DNA from: Candidatus Latescibacterota bacterium
GTDB lineage: Bacteria; JAAXHH01
Reading direction: 5' to 3'
Assembly: GCA_022823465.1 (NCBI GenBank)
Contig: JAJEHX010000023.1
Location: 1-64,000, forward strand
DNA: 64,000 nt
In this document: positions 1-10,399 of the stretch, one piece after another
Numbering within the stretch: position 1 is the first letter of the stretch
Layout: each line of letters begins with the position of its first letter
Made by a program: the position numbers and the translations under genes
The notes under the pieces: model-generated
The model's input: the letters and a program-made list of their open reading frames with translations, nothing else
What the model was told of the DNA's origin: nothing
Databases searched by the model: none

Positions 1-1652
1 GTCCGGAAACCCGACGCGTTCGGTTCCAGGGCCGAGCCTTTCAGGTAGGGTTTCCATACCTGCGCCCGTTGCCTGTGCCACAGAAACACGCCGGCCACGT
101 CTTCCACCAGGAGCCGTTCCGCTTCTCTGTACAGGGCAATGCGGCGATCCGGGTCCCCGACCTCGGCGTCGGCCGCGGTCATCAGGCCGTCGAAGGCGGT
201 ATTGTTCCAGTTGTGCCGGCCATTGGACCGCCAGAGCCCGAGGAGGTTGCTCGGATCCACGAAGTCGAACTCGTAGGGCACCAGCCCAAAGGTAAGCGTA
301 TGGTTGTTCAGGCCGTCCATGAAGACCTTGTTCTCTACGTTACGCACTTCGACCTTCATATTGAGGTTGCGACTCAGCATCGCCTGCAGGCCCTCGGCCG
401 CGTCGCGGTGCATGGCGATCTCGTTGCGCAGCCACATGTCCAGCTCGGGAAAACCGCGGCCATCCGGATAACCGGCCTCCGCCAGGAGTTGCCTGGCACG
501 CACCGGATCGTATCGCTGGCTTTCCTCGTAGGCGTTTCCGGAATAGGCCGGGAATCCGGGAGGCAGCATGGCGTAGCCGGGTATGGCGAAGCCCTTGAGC
601 GCGGAACGGCAGATCGCGGCCCGGTCGATGGCGAGACTCATGGCCAGGCGCACTCTCCGGTCGTTGAACGGAGCTTTCGTGGTATCAAAAAACAGGTAAT
701 GGGTCCAGAAATTGGGCCAGGTATGCACCTGGCCGCTCAAGTCGTCATCGGAAAGCAACCGGGCCAGCTCCGCCTGGTTCTCCACCTCGGTAAAGTCGAT
801 CTCGTCGGCCTCGTACGCCGGAATCCGCGGAGGCGGCGTGGTCAGGTTGAACATCTTGTAGATCAACCTTTCCAGGTAGGGCTTGTCGGCCCCCCGGTAC
901 ATGGGATTGGCCTCGTAGACCATCCGTTCGCCCTTGGTCCATTCCACCATGACGAAGGGACCGGAGGAAACGCTGGTCTCGGGACGGGTGGACCAGGTGT
1001 CTCCGTGTTTCCGCACGACGTGCTCGGGCGATACCCAGGAATAGGTCAGCAGCAGGGGCAGGTGGGGCGTGGGTTCCTCGGTCGCGACATGAAGCGTAAG
1101 GTCGTCGGACGCCCATACGCCGAGGGAGTCCACGGGCGCCTTCCGGGCGACGACGGCCTGCCAGTTCCGGATCGGCTGGTAGTACCAACCGAAGTCGTAG
1201 GCGTTCTCCGGGTCGGCGCCCCGGCGCAGGGAAAAGACGTAATCGCGGGCCGTCAGTGGCCGGCCGTCGCTCCATTGCAGCCCAGGCCGCAGGTGGAAGG
1301 TCCACACCAGCCCGTCAGCGGACATCTCCCACCGCTCCGCGGCGCCGCCCCGCAACACGAAGTCCCGGTTTGTGCGCGTCAGCGGTTCGGCGATGATGTA
1401 TTTGCCCGCGGCGCCTTTGTAGACCGTTCGGAACCACTCGTTATAGGGCCGGGATTCGGAGAATACGCGAAGGACCTGTTGTTCCGGGGGCAGGGCATCC
1501 ACGGGCAAAGGCACCCCGATGGAGTTGACGTAGCGCGACCCGTTGGCGGAGTGGAGGGTATCGATCAGGCCGTAGGCGGACCATGTTAAACCCGCGGCGA
1601 GGAAGAGGAAGATCCAAGGCCGAAGAACCGATGTGCCGGTTTGTTTTCGCAT
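1..1652 (-). CDS. ABC transporter substrate-binding protein, family 5 (peptide/oligopeptide), partial, C-terminus off window
   Basis: Minus-strand translation from ATG at 1652 (MRKQTGTSVLRPWIFLFLAAGLTWSAYG...YNEWFRTVYKGAAGKYIIAEPLTRTNRDFVLRGGAAERWEMSADGLVWTFHLRPGLQWSDGRPLTARDYVFSLRR) has the SBP_bac_5 pattern; adjacent to Dpp-type permeases. Confidence 0.85.
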   Translation of the reverse strand, partial: MRKQTGTSVLRPWIFLFLAAGLTWSAYGLIDTLHSANGSRYVNSIGVPLPVDALPPEQQVLRVFSESRPYNEWFRTVYKGAAGKYIIAEPLTRTNRDFVLRGGAAERWEMSADGLVWTFHLRPGLQWSDGRPLTARDYVFSLRRGADPENAYDFGWYYQPIRNWQAVVARKAPVDSLGVWASDDLTLHVATEEPTPHLPLLLTYSWVSPEHVVRKHGDTWSTRPETSVSSGPFVMVEWTKGERMVYEANPMYRGADKPYLERLIYKMFNLTTPPPRIPAYEADEIDFTEVENQAELARLLSDDDLSGQVHTWPNFWTHYLFFDTTKAPFNDRRVRLAMSLAIDRAAICRSALKGFAIPGYAMLPPGFPAYSGNAYEESQRYDPVRARQLLAEAGYPDGRGFPELDMWLRNEIAMHRDAAEGLQAMLSRNLNMKVEVRNVENKVFMDGLNNHTLTFGLVPYEFDFVDPSNLLGLWRSNGRHNWNNTAFDGLMTAADAEVGDPDRRIALYREAERLLVEDVAGVFLWHRQRAQVWKPYLKGSALEPNASGFR

Positions 1653-1678
1653 GTTGCACCTGCCATGCGGCGGAGCTC

Positions 1679-2542
1679 CTACTCGTTCATCCTCGGGTCG
1701 AGGGCATCGCGGAGTCCGTCGCCAATGAGGGAGAACCCGAGCATGACCAGGGCGATCATGAAAACCGGAAAGAGGGCGAGGTGCCAGTAGTAGATCACGT
1801 TGGGCAGGTGGCTGCTGACCATCTGTCCCCAGCTCGGCGTGGGCGGGTTGATGCCCAGTCCGAGGAAGCTCAGTCCCGCCTCGGCGAAGATGGCCTGGGG
1901 AATGCCCATGGCCAGGCCGACGATGATGGGGCTGAGGGCGTTGGGCAGCATGTGGCGCACGATGGTGTGCACGTTGGAGGCGCCCATGGACCGGGCGGCC
2001 CGGACGAAATCGGACGCGCGGAGCGACAGGAACTGCGCGCGGACCAGGCGGCATACGCCCACCCAGCCGGTCACGCCGATGGCGAACAGCACGTTGCTCA
2101 GTCCGCTTCCCAGCCAGGCCATGATCAGTATGGCGAAGAGCAGGCTGGGGAAAACCGACATGACGTCCACCAGGCGCATGACGATGTAGTCGGCCTTGCC
2201 CCCCTTGAAACCGGCGATGGCCCCGAGGGGCACCCCGATCAGCAGGGAGATCATCTGCGCGACGAATCCCACGATGAGCGAGATCCGGGCGCCGTACACG
2301 ATCCGGCTGAAGTAATCCCGGCCGATGCTGTCCGTGCCCATGGGGTGGGTCCAGGACGGAAACTGCCACGCCGCGTCGAAATTGGCCTCGGAATAATGGG
2401 ACGGCGAGACCCATGGCGCGAAGATGGCCATGAACGAGATGACGATGATGATGATCCCCGCGGCGACGGACAGCTTGTTTTTCATGTAGCGGCGAAGGGC
2501 GTCGCGCCACAGGCCGCCGGTGGTTGGGGTGATTTCCGTCAT
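1679..2542 (-). CDS. peptide ABC transporter permease, DppC/OppC family
   Basis: MTEITPTTGGLWRDALRRYMKNKLSVAAG...HPMGTDSIGRDYFSRIVYGARISL...EAGLSFLGLGINPPTPSWGQM, typical DppC signature. Confidence 0.92.
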   Translation of the reverse strand: MTEITPTTGGLWRDALRRYMKNKLSVAAGIIIIVISFMAIFAPWVSPSHYSEANFDAAWQFPSWTHPMGTDSIGRDYFSRIVYGARISLIVGFVAQMISLLIGVPLGAIAGFKGGKADYIVMRLVDVMSVFPSLLFAILIMAWLGSGLSNVLFAIGVTGWVGVCRLVRAQFLSLRASDFVRAARSMGASNVHTIVRHMLPNALSPIIVGLAMGIPQAIFAEAGLSFLGLGINPPTPSWGQMVSSHLPNVIYYWHLALFPVFMIALVMLGFSLIGDGLRDALDPRMNE

Positions 2543-2565
2543 GGTGCTGGTTTTCCGTTCGTTTG

Positions 2566-3519
2566 CTAGTCTTCCGTTTTTTCTGTGGAGCGCCTCGTCG
2601 CGAGATGCTCGATGACCAGTACGATCGCGCAGCCGGCGATGCCCAGGGTAATGGCCAGCAGGACTTCTTCCGACACGGCCGCGGGCAGGACGTTTTGCTC
2701 TATCAGGGGCTTCACCACACCTTGGCTGTTCGTGAACGTTTCCACCGTTTCCTTCCACGGCCAGATCTTCCGCAATGAGCCGGCCATGAGGCCGATGAGG
2801 GCCGCCACGGTCACGTCGTGGTAGCGACGTAACAGCCACCTGAGCACCCGCGCGAAGAAGATGAGCCCCAGGATGCCTCCGAATCCGAAGATCAGAATGG
2901 GCAGGAAATCGCGCTGGACCACGGCGTTGAGCATGTACTCGTACTTCCCCAGAATGACCAGGATGAAAGAACCCGAAATGCCGGGCAGGATCATCGCGCA
3001 GATGGCGATGGATCCGCTCAGGAACACGAACCACGCGGCGGAGGTCGTCTCGACAGGGACGGCGCCCACCAGTACGAAGGCCGCCGATGCCGCCAGCAGC
3101 AACGCGAGCACTTCCGTCGCGGTCCAGGCGGACACCTTGCCCCGAACGGTGATGATCGACGCGAACACCAGCCCGAAGAAAAAGGCCCACACCAGGACGG
3201 GATGGTGCGCAAGGGCCCATGCGAAAAACCGGGCCAGGCTGAAAATCGCCACCATGATGCCGGTGACGAGGGCGATCAGGAAGGGATAAGGGAAACCGGC
3301 AAGCGCTTCTTTGAACCGAAAGGTAACCAGTGCGCGAAGAAACCTTACGTTGACCGCGTGCACGGCGTCCAGCAGTTCTTCGTAAACGCCGAGGATGAAG
3401 GCCATCGTGCCCCCGGAAACGCCGGGTACGACGTCGGCGACCCCCATGCAGAATCCGCGGGCGGAGATGCCCAGGTAGTCCAGGAAAGTACGTCCCGAAC
3501 GTGAAGACTCGTTGGCCAT
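2566..3519 (-). CDS. DUF368 domain-containing multi-pass membrane protein
   Basis: [50 protein letters not shown]...LPGISGSFILVILGKYEYML, DUF368 hallmark motifs. Confidence 0.85.
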   Translation of the reverse strand: MANESSRSGRTFLDYLGISARGFCMGVADVVPGVSGGTMAFILGVYEELLDAVHAVNVRFLRALVTFRFKEALAGFPYPFLIALVTGIMVAIFSLARFFAWALAHHPVLVWAFFFGLVFASIITVRGKVSAWTATEVLALLLAASAAFVLVGAVPVETTSAAWFVFLSGSIAICAMILPGISGSFILVILGKYEYMLNAVVQRDFLPILIFGFGGILGLIFFARVLRWLLRRYHDVTVAALIGLMAGSLRKIWPWKETVETFTNSQGVVKPLIEQNVLPAAVSEEVLLAITLGIAGCAIVLVIEHLATRRSTEKTED

Positions 3520-4451
3520 TACTTGCTCCCGCGTACGTATCTGACCCTGGGATCCACGAGCGCGTAGAGAATGTCGGTAATAAGGTAGACGATACCGATC
3601 AGCACCGCTACGAGCAGCGTCAGCGCCATGATCATGGGATAGTCCCGTTCGAAGATGCTGGTGACGAAGAACTGTCCCAGTCCCGGGATGCGGAAAATGC
3701 CTTCGACGAAGAGCGACCCGGTCATCACGCCGGGCAGCATCGGCCCCATGATGGTCAGCAGGGGGATCAGGGAGTTTTTCAGCACGTGGATGAACAGGAC
3801 GCTCCGTTCCTTGAGCCCCTTTGCCCGGGCCGTGCGCACGTAATCCATGCGCAGGTTCTCGAGCACGCTCGAACGGGTGTACCGGGCGATGATGGCCATG
3901 GGACCCAGGGCGTAGACGATCACCGGCATGATCCAGGTCTCGGGTCCGCCCCATCCGCCCGTGGGCAGGACCCTCCATATGGTGGCGAAAAGGACGATGA
4001 ACAGGATGGAAATGGCGAAACTGGGCACAGTGATCCCCAGGGTGGCGAGTATCGTGGTCCCGTAATCCATCCAGGTATTCTGTTTTATGGCGGACAGGAT
4101 GCCCAGGAGGATGCCGAAGGAGAAGGCCACGGCGAGGCCCATGCCGCCCAGTTGCATGCTGATGGGCCAGGTCCGCGCAATGAGGTCCGTTACCGTCTCG
4201 CCCGGGCTCTGGAAGGGAATGCCGAAGTCGAATTGCAACGCGTTCCACATGTACCGTCCGTACTGCTCGTACAGGGGCCGGTCCAGACCGTACTTGCGCA
4301 GGATGTTGGCCTTGGCCTCGGCGGACAGAGGCATCTTCTCTTCGTCGAAGGGGCCGCCGGGCACCGCATGCATCAGGCTGAAGGTGATGATCGTGACCAG
4401 GAACAGCACGCCGACCAGGCCCAAGATGCGGTATATGATGTATCGGATCAT
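3519..4451 (-). CDS. peptide ABC transporter permease, DppB/OppB family
   Basis: [38 protein letters not shown]...[31 protein letters not shown]. Confidence 0.93.
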   Translation of the reverse strand: MIRYIIYRILGLVGVLFLVTIITFSLMHAVPGGPFDEEKMPLSAEAKANILRKYGLDRPLYEQYGRYMWNALQFDFGIPFQSPGETVTDLIARTWPISMQLGGMGLAVAFSFGILLGILSAIKQNTWMDYGTTILATLGITVPSFAISILFIVLFATIWRVLPTGGWGGPETWIMPVIVYALGPMAIIARYTRSSVLENLRMDYVRTARAKGLKERSVLFIHVLKNSLIPLLTIMGPMLPGVMTGSLFVEGIFRIPGLGQFFVTSIFERDYPMIMALTLLVAVLIGIVYLITDILYALVDPRVRYVRGSK

Positions 4452-4762
4452 AGGGTCAGATTTTCTAATGTACCGCGGTGATATCGGGGGAATCCACCGG
4501 TTCGTGACACGAGCGGGAATACCGGCGGTTCAGCCTCAATAGTGCAAGCAGGCGCGCCGGGGTGTCAAGATTTATTTGCCGGGGCCGGGCCGCACCGTAA
4601 CGCGAATTCAACTACGGAAAATCCGATGCCGGAGCGGGGTTTTCAGGGGGCCGTGTTTTGCCCCGATCCGGGGGTATCTCCCCTTGACACCCCCCACGTC
4701 GTTTCACAAATTAGCGACGTGATTCCACGGTGCCGGATTGACGGACAAAGGAGGACGCGAGC

Positions 4763-5878
4763 GTGCGGATCGTCGAGGTTTCTGCGCTGGTTTTGCGGCT
4801 GCCGGAGATAACAGGGGCCTGCGACGGCACGCAGGATACCTGCCTGGTCAAAATCGAAACGGACGAAGGCATCACGGGCTGGGGCGAGGTCGATTCGTGT
4901 CCCACCGTGGTTAAGGCCGTCATCGACGCGCCCCTGTCCCACCAGATCTGCAACGGCCTGGCCAACGCGCTGGCCGGTGCCGATCCCCTGGATATCGACG
5001 CGTGCACGGACCGGATGATGGACGCGGCCAATTACTACGGCCGGATCGGAGTAGGGCGGCACGCCATGGCGGGTGTCAACCTGGCGCTCTGGGACATTGC
5101 CGGAAAGGCGAGCGGGCAGCCCGTCTACCAGCTCCTGGGCGGTGCGCACCGGCTCAGGTTCCGGGCCTATGCTTCCGTCCTGTTCGGCGACACGCCCGCG
5201 GCGACCCGGACCATCGGCCGGAAGTTCGCCGACCAGGGATTCACGGCGGTCAAGTTCGGCTGGGGACCCATGGGCAAGGACGAGAAGCAGGACGTCGCAC
5301 TGGTGCGGGAGGCCCGCCGGGGAACAGGTGACGACGTGGACGTGCTCATCGACGCGGGGCAGGTGTGGGACTGGGAGACCGCGCTGACGCGCTCCCGGCA
5401 GTTCGCCGAATACCGGCCCTTCTGGATCGAGGAACCGCTGCACCCCGATGACATCGAAGGGTACGCCGCGCTGACCGCGGAGAGTCCGGTCCCCATTGCT
5501 ACCGGTGAAGCCGAATCCCGTCTCGAGGACTTCGAGCGCCTGGTCACCGTGGGCGGGCTGGACTGGATTCAACCCGACCCGGGCCGCTGCGGGATTTCGA
5601 CCATGGCGGCGGCGGGGCGGACTGCCCATAGCCATGGCCGCAAGGTCGTCAATCACAGTTACAAGAGCGGCATCACCATGGCGGCGTCGCTCCATGCCCT
5701 GGCTTCCCTGCCCAACGCGTCCGTCTTCGAATTCTGCATGTCGGATTCGCCGCTTCGGCACGAACTGACCCACGAGCGGTTTACCATCGATGACGACGGT
5801 TTCGTGGCGGTCCCCGACGGACCCGGACTGGGCGTCACGGTAAATGAAGAAACCATAGCCAGGTACCGGGTTGCCTGA
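4763..5878 (+). CDS. mandelate racemase/muconate lactonizing enzyme family protein (enolase superfamily)
   Basis: GTG start; TDEGITGWGE, KFGWGPMGKDEKQD, WIEEPLHPDDIEGY, VNHSYKSGI motifs. Confidence 0.9.
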   Translation: MRIVEVSALVLRLPEITGACDGTQDTCLVKIETDEGITGWGEVDSCPTVVKAVIDAPLSHQICNGLANALAGADPLDIDACTDRMMDAANYYGRIGVGRHAMAGVNLALWDIAGKASGQPVYQLLGGAHRLRFRAYASVLFGDTPAATRTIGRKFADQGFTAVKFGWGPMGKDEKQDVALVREARRGTGDDVDVLIDAGQVWDWETALTRSRQFAEYRPFWIEEPLHPDDIEGYAALTAESPVPIATGEAESRLEDFERLVTVGGLDWIQPDPGRCGISTMAAAGRTAHSHGRKVVNHSYKSGITMAASLHALASLPNASVFEFCMSDSPLRHELTHERFTIDDDGFVAVPDGPGLGVTVNEETIARYRVA

Positions 5879-5902
5879 TTTCCGATCACAAGGAGCACCG
5901 CA

Positions 5903-6304
5903 ATGGCCCCACCGAACCCAGTTATGCACGCCGCCCTCAACCGGATCAACGTCGATGAGATCAAGGAACAGATCGGTCCGCCTCCCGCCTCCTGCGCGGT
6001 CGTTGCCGCGGACCACGTAACGGCGGCTTTCATCTGGCAGGAATCCGGCACGATCAACGACAACCACTGCCACGACTACGACGAGTGGTGGCTGGTGCTG
6101 GAGGGAGAGATCGACTGGGTGATCGAGGGACGAGACGAAACCGTCCACGCGAAGGCGGGAGACTTCATCTACGTGCCTGCACTGACCTTCCATCACATCT
6201 TCCCCGTGGGCGGGAAGCCATCGATCCGCCTGGGCGTCGCCCTGACGGGGCACGGCCATCTGCACGAGCGTCCGGAGCGCAAGGTGAAGGTCACGTTGGA
6301 GTAG
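5903..6304 (+). CDS. cupin domain protein
   Basis: NHCHDYDEWWLVLEGEIDWVIEGRDETVHAKAGDFIYVPALTFHH. Confidence 0.85.
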   Translation: MAPPNPVMHAALNRINVDEIKEQIGPPPASCAVVAADHVTAAFIWQESGTINDNHCHDYDEWWLVLEGEIDWVIEGRDETVHAKAGDFIYVPALTFHHIFPVGGKPSIRLGVALTGHGHLHERPERKVKVTLE

Positions 6305-6324
6305 CGCCACAACGGAGTGGATCC

Positions 6325-6984
6325 ATGTCTACGAGAGTTGAAAATCTCGCATCCATCAAGGCTGGGGGCGTGGTCGCGGTGCTCAGGGCGGACAGCCCCG
6401 ACAACCTGGTCCATGTCGCTCAGGCCATCGGCAGGGGCGGCATCGGGGCCGTCGAGATCACCATGACGACGCCCGGCGCCCTGGGCGTCATTGGCGAATG
6501 CGCGGACCGGCTCGAGGGCGAGCTTCTCCTCGGCGCGGGTACCGTGCTGGACCCCGAGACGGCCCGCGCCGCGATCCTTGCCGGCGCCGAATACATCGTG
6601 ACGCCGACGCTGAACCCGGACGTCATCACCCTCTGCCGACGATACGACAAGGTCGTGATCCCGGGGGCATTGACCCCGACGGAGATCCTGACGGCATGGG
6701 AATGCGGCGCGGATATCGTGAAGGTTTTTCCCGCAACGGCTGTGGGACCCCGCTATTTCAAGGACGTGAAGGGCCCGCTTCCCCAGATCGACCTCATCCC
6801 CACGGGTGGGGTGGACCTGGACAATGCGGGCGACTTCATCCGGGCGGGCGCCTGCGCCGTCGCCGTGGGCAGCAACCTGGTCGACAAGGCCGCCGTGGCC
6901 GCGGGCGAATGGCACGTGCTTACCGATACGGCGAGGCAATATGTGGAAACCGTGCGGACCGCGCGGCAGGACGGTGGGGGATGA
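6325..6984 (+). CDS. bifunctional KDPG/KHG aldolase family protein
   Basis: GGVVAVLRADS...GGIGAVEITMTTPGAL...LGAGTVLDPETARAAILAGAEYIVTPTLN...VKVFPA...IPTGGVDLDNAGDFIRAGACAVAVGS. Confidence 0.92.
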   Translation: MSTRVENLASIKAGGVVAVLRADSPDNLVHVAQAIGRGGIGAVEITMTTPGALGVIGECADRLEGELLLGAGTVLDPETARAAILAGAEYIVTPTLNPDVITLCRRYDKVVIPGALTPTEILTAWECGADIVKVFPATAVGPRYFKDVKGPLPQIDLIPTGGVDLDNAGDFIRAGACAVAVGSNLVDKAAVAAGEWHVLTDTARQYVETVRTARQDGGG

Positions 6985-7931
6985 TCCGCAAGGCCGTGGT
7001 GCCCGTCGCGGGCCTGGGCACGCGGATGCTTCCGCTCACTCGTTCCGTTCCCAAGGAAATGCTGCCCCTGGGCCGCAAACCGGCGATCCATCGCGTGGTG
7101 GATGAACTGGCGGCCGCGGGGATCGAACGCATCCTCTTCGTGACGTCCGGCCATAAAAAAGCGATCGAGGAGTACTTCGAACCCGGCGGGCGGACGGCTG
7201 GGCCGCGTGGAGGGCGCCAGTCGAGCGAACCGCACCGTGATCCGCGCGGTCCAGACGAGCCGAACTATACCGGCCCGCACCGGGAACGACGCGGTCGGGA
7301 TCCTTCGGATCAGACCGGACCGCCCGCGCTCGACTATTCGTTCGTCCGACAGGACGTCCCGGCCGGCAACGGAGACGCCGTGCGGTTGGGCGCGTCCTTC
7401 GCGGGATCGGACCCCTTCGTCGTAGCGTGGGGCGATGCCGTCATCCGGTCGTCGACGGAAGGCCGCGTGCTGCGGCGCATGATGGAGACCCACTTGAAGG
7501 AGGACGCCGCCTGCACTATCGCGGTGGAATACGTACCCGAAGAGAAGGTGTCTCGATACGGTATCGTACGACCCAGATACGAATCCGGATCGGCCTTCCC
7601 GGTCGATGATATCGTGGAGAAGCCGTCCCTGGAAAGTGCGCCCAGCCGCTACGCCGTGTCGGCCCGGTACATATGCGGTCCCGGCATCTTCCCGGTGCTG
7701 GAGGCGACGCCGCAGGGCCGGAACGGCGAACTGTGGCTTGCCGACGCCATCCGCAACCTGCTCCGGCAGGGCGGGACGGTATGGAGCGTTCCCCTCGGGG
7801 CCGGTAGCAGGCGCTACGACATCGGCACGCCCCTGACCTACTGGGAAGCCTTTGCGGATTACGCCCTGGAAGACGAGACGGACGGAACGGCCTTTCGGGA
7901 CCTCCTGCAAAGGCGGTTGAACAGTTCATGA
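6981..7931 (+). CDS. GalU-like sugar nucleotidyltransferase (divergent)
   Basis: N-terminus MIRKAVVPVAGLGTRMLPLTRSVPKEMLPLGRKPAIHRVVDELAAAGIERILFVTSGHKKAIEEYFE is GalU-like; VEKPSLESAPSRYAVSARYICGPGIF; contains an unusual Arg/Pro/Gly-rich linker. Confidence 0.8.
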   Translation: MIRKAVVPVAGLGTRMLPLTRSVPKEMLPLGRKPAIHRVVDELAAAGIERILFVTSGHKKAIEEYFEPGGRTAGPRGGRQSSEPHRDPRGPDEPNYTGPHRERRGRDPSDQTGPPALDYSFVRQDVPAGNGDAVRLGASFAGSDPFVVAWGDAVIRSSTEGRVLRRMMETHLKEDAACTIAVEYVPEEKVSRYGIVRPRYESGSAFPVDDIVEKPSLESAPSRYAVSARYICGPGIFPVLEATPQGRNGELWLADAIRNLLRQGGTVWSVPLGAGSRRYDIGTPLTYWEAFADYALEDETDGTAFRDLLQRRLNSS

Positions 7932-8004
7932 TCGGCGCACGCATACCGCGTACAATTCGGTGCGCATACCGCCAGGAACAACTCGTGCCACTCGGCTCAC
8001 GCCA

Positions 8005-9000
8005 ATGGGAGTCCAATTGAACGGGACCGTGACCGCATCCGCGCCCGGCCGCGTCGGCATAGTAGGCAATCCGACCGACATGTACGGCGGCAGCGTGATC
8101 TCTTGTTCGACTAAGGAAAGGGCGAGGGTCGTGATCCGGCCGGCGGACCGCCTGGTCCTGGACGCCGGGGCCGAACAGCGGGTCGTTTCGACGCCGGACG
8201 ACCTGGCCACGAGGAAAGATATTTTCGATATCGCCCGGGTCGCGCTGGCCGGAACCGAATCGACGGATCTGCGCGCCCAGGTATCCTGGTCGACCGATAT
8301 CCCCTTCCGGGCAGGCCTTTCGGGATCGACCGCGCTGCTCGTGTCCATGGTCGCCGGCCTGCTCGCCTTCCGCGGCATCCGCCACGGTCCCTACCACCTG
8401 GCGGAACTCGTCCGCAGGATCGAGTACCGGAACCTGACTTTCTGCGGATACCAGGACGCCTACATGTGCACTTTCGGCGGGTTGCATTACATGGATTTCA
8501 GGGGGAAGGAGTTTCACCTGGAATACGGCACCGATCCTCTCGCCACCATGGAGCCGATGCCGGCGGCTGCGGCCCTGCCGGTCGTCGTGGTCATCACGGG
8601 AGGCCAGCGTGTTTCCGGCGGCGTGCATACCCCCTTGAGGGAAAGGTGGCTGGCCGGTGAATCCGAAGTGGTCGAAGCGTACAGGACCATCGCCTCCCTG
8701 GCACGGGAAGGCAAGAAAGCGATCCTCGAAAACCGGTTAGACAGGCTGGGAGCACTGATGAACGAAAACCAGGCGCTGACGCGGGAACTCGGCGGATCCA
8801 ATCCGGAGGACGACCGTTTCATTGAACTCGCACGAGAGGCTGGCGCGTCCGGCGCCAAGCTCGCGGGCAGCAGCGGCGCCATCGTCGCGCTTCACGAATC
8901 ACCCCGCGAACTGGCCAGGGCCATGATAGAGGCCGGCGCCGCGGGCATTCTCGAACCCGCCCCGGGACCGGGACTCGCAATCGAACAAGAAGACTCTTAG
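8005..9000 (+). CDS. GHMP-family sugar kinase
   Basis: ASAPGRVGIVGNPTDMYGGSVISC, FRAGLSGSTALLVSM, GASGAKLAGSSGAIVAL motifs. Confidence 0.85.
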   Translation: MGVQLNGTVTASAPGRVGIVGNPTDMYGGSVISCSTKERARVVIRPADRLVLDAGAEQRVVSTPDDLATRKDIFDIARVALAGTESTDLRAQVSWSTDIPFRAGLSGSTALLVSMVAGLLAFRGIRHGPYHLAELVRRIEYRNLTFCGYQDAYMCTFGGLHYMDFRGKEFHLEYGTDPLATMEPMPAAAALPVVVVITGGQRVSGGVHTPLRERWLAGESEVVEAYRTIASLAREGKKAILENRLDRLGALMNENQALTRELGGSNPEDDRFIELAREAGASGAKLAGSSGAIVALHESPRELARAMIEAGAAGILEPAPGPGLAIEQEDS

Positions 9001-9009
9001 GAAGTCGTC

Positions 9010-10302
9010 GTGAACATTACACTCGACTATCATAAAACCGGGCTCGAAGTGATTGTGCCGGACGAGCATCTCGTGGCGGTCCTCAACATGCGGGATACGC
9101 CGCCGCTGGATGACTCCGTGGCCGAGACCAGGGAGGCGCTGCGCCGGCCCGTGGCGGGCCCGCCGCTCGAAGCCATCGCCCGAGGACGCCGGAACGCCTG
9201 CGTGGTCGTCTCCGACATCACCCGGCCCGTGCCCCACGACATCATCCTCCCGCCCCTCCTGGAATGCCTGGAGCGAAGCGGAATCGGGCCGGAGGACATA
9301 ACCCTCCTGGTCGCCACCGGGCTGCACACGCCCATGAATGAGGATCAGCTCCGGGAGACCCTGACCGACGCCGTGGTGGACCGCTATCCTGTCGTGAATC
9401 ACCAGGCGCGTATCGGCGCGGAACAGGCCTTCCTGGGTGCCACGAGTACCGGGATCCCGATCCACGTGGACCGCAGGTACGTGGAGAGCGACCTCAAGGT
9501 ACTGACCGGGTTGATCGAAGCCCATTTCATGGCCGGGTATTCGGGCGGACGCAAGCTGGTCGCGCCCGGGCTGGTGGGCGTGGAGACGATCGAGCACCTG
9601 CATGGTCCGAAGATCCTCGAGCACCCCCGCGCCACGACGGGCGTGCTGGACGGCAATCCCCTCCACGAAGCAGCCCTCGAGATCGCCCGCCGCGCCGGCG
9701 TCGATTTCATCCTCAACGTCGCCATGGACGAGGACCGCCGCGTAACGGGGGTGTTCGCCGGCGAACTCGATCAGGCGCACCGGCACGGTGTCGGCCACGT
9801 GGACGGCATGGTCGTGGCCTCCGTGGAGGAACCGGTAGACATCGTCGTCACCTCCTCGGCCGGCTATCCACTGGATACCACCTTCTACCAAGCCGTAAAG
9901 GGCATGGTCGGCGTGCTGGACATCCTCCGGGAAGGCGGATCCATCGTCATCGCCGCCGGATGCGCCGACGGGATCGGCAGCGCGGAGTTCGAAGGACTGT
10001 TGCGGAAGACGACGGATATCGACGCTTTTATCGAGTGGATCCAGCAGCCGGGCGTATTCACCATCGACCAGTGGGAGATCGAGGAACTGGTCAAGGCGTT
10101 GAAGAAGGGCCGGGTATATCTTTACACCGATGGATTGAGCGACGACGACGTGCGGGACTGTCTCGTCGAGCCGGTCCCGTCCGTCGAGACGGGCATCGCA
10201 CGCGCCCTGGACCGCCACGGTGCCGGTGCCACCATCGCCGTCGTCCCGCGGGGACCCTACGTCATTCCCCGGGTGCGCCGGGGACAGGATGCGGCGGGGT
10301 AG
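9010..10302 (+). CDS. LarA-like (lactate racemase family / DUF2088) protein
   Basis: VVVSDITRPVPHDIILPPLLECL, VATGLHTPM, VNHQA, LIEAHFMAGYSGGRKLVAPGLVG, SSAGYPLDTTFYQAVKGM. Confidence 0.88.
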   Translation: MNITLDYHKTGLEVIVPDEHLVAVLNMRDTPPLDDSVAETREALRRPVAGPPLEAIARGRRNACVVVSDITRPVPHDIILPPLLECLERSGIGPEDITLLVATGLHTPMNEDQLRETLTDAVVDRYPVVNHQARIGAEQAFLGATSTGIPIHVDRRYVESDLKVLTGLIEAHFMAGYSGGRKLVAPGLVGVETIEHLHGPKILEHPRATTGVLDGNPLHEAALEIARRAGVDFILNVAMDEDRRVTGVFAGELDQAHRHGVGHVDGMVVASVEEPVDIVVTSSAGYPLDTTFYQAVKGMVGVLDILREGGSIVIAAGCADGIGSAEFEGLLRKTTDIDAFIEWIQQPGVFTIDQWEIEELVKALKKGRVYLYTDGLSDDDVRDCLVEPVPSVETGIARALDRHGAGATIAVVPRGPYVIPRVRRGQDAAG

Positions 10303-10399
10303 CGCGTTGAAGTAACCGGTCTCCCGGCGGACCGGTTTGCCGCCGTGGTCCACAGAACACGGGTGGATTACGAAGCCGCGGCCTGAAAACGAGTTCCCC

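Noticed and set aside
69-1589. 506-aa plus-strand ORF
   Set aside because: Antisense shadow of the family 5 solute-binding protein gene.
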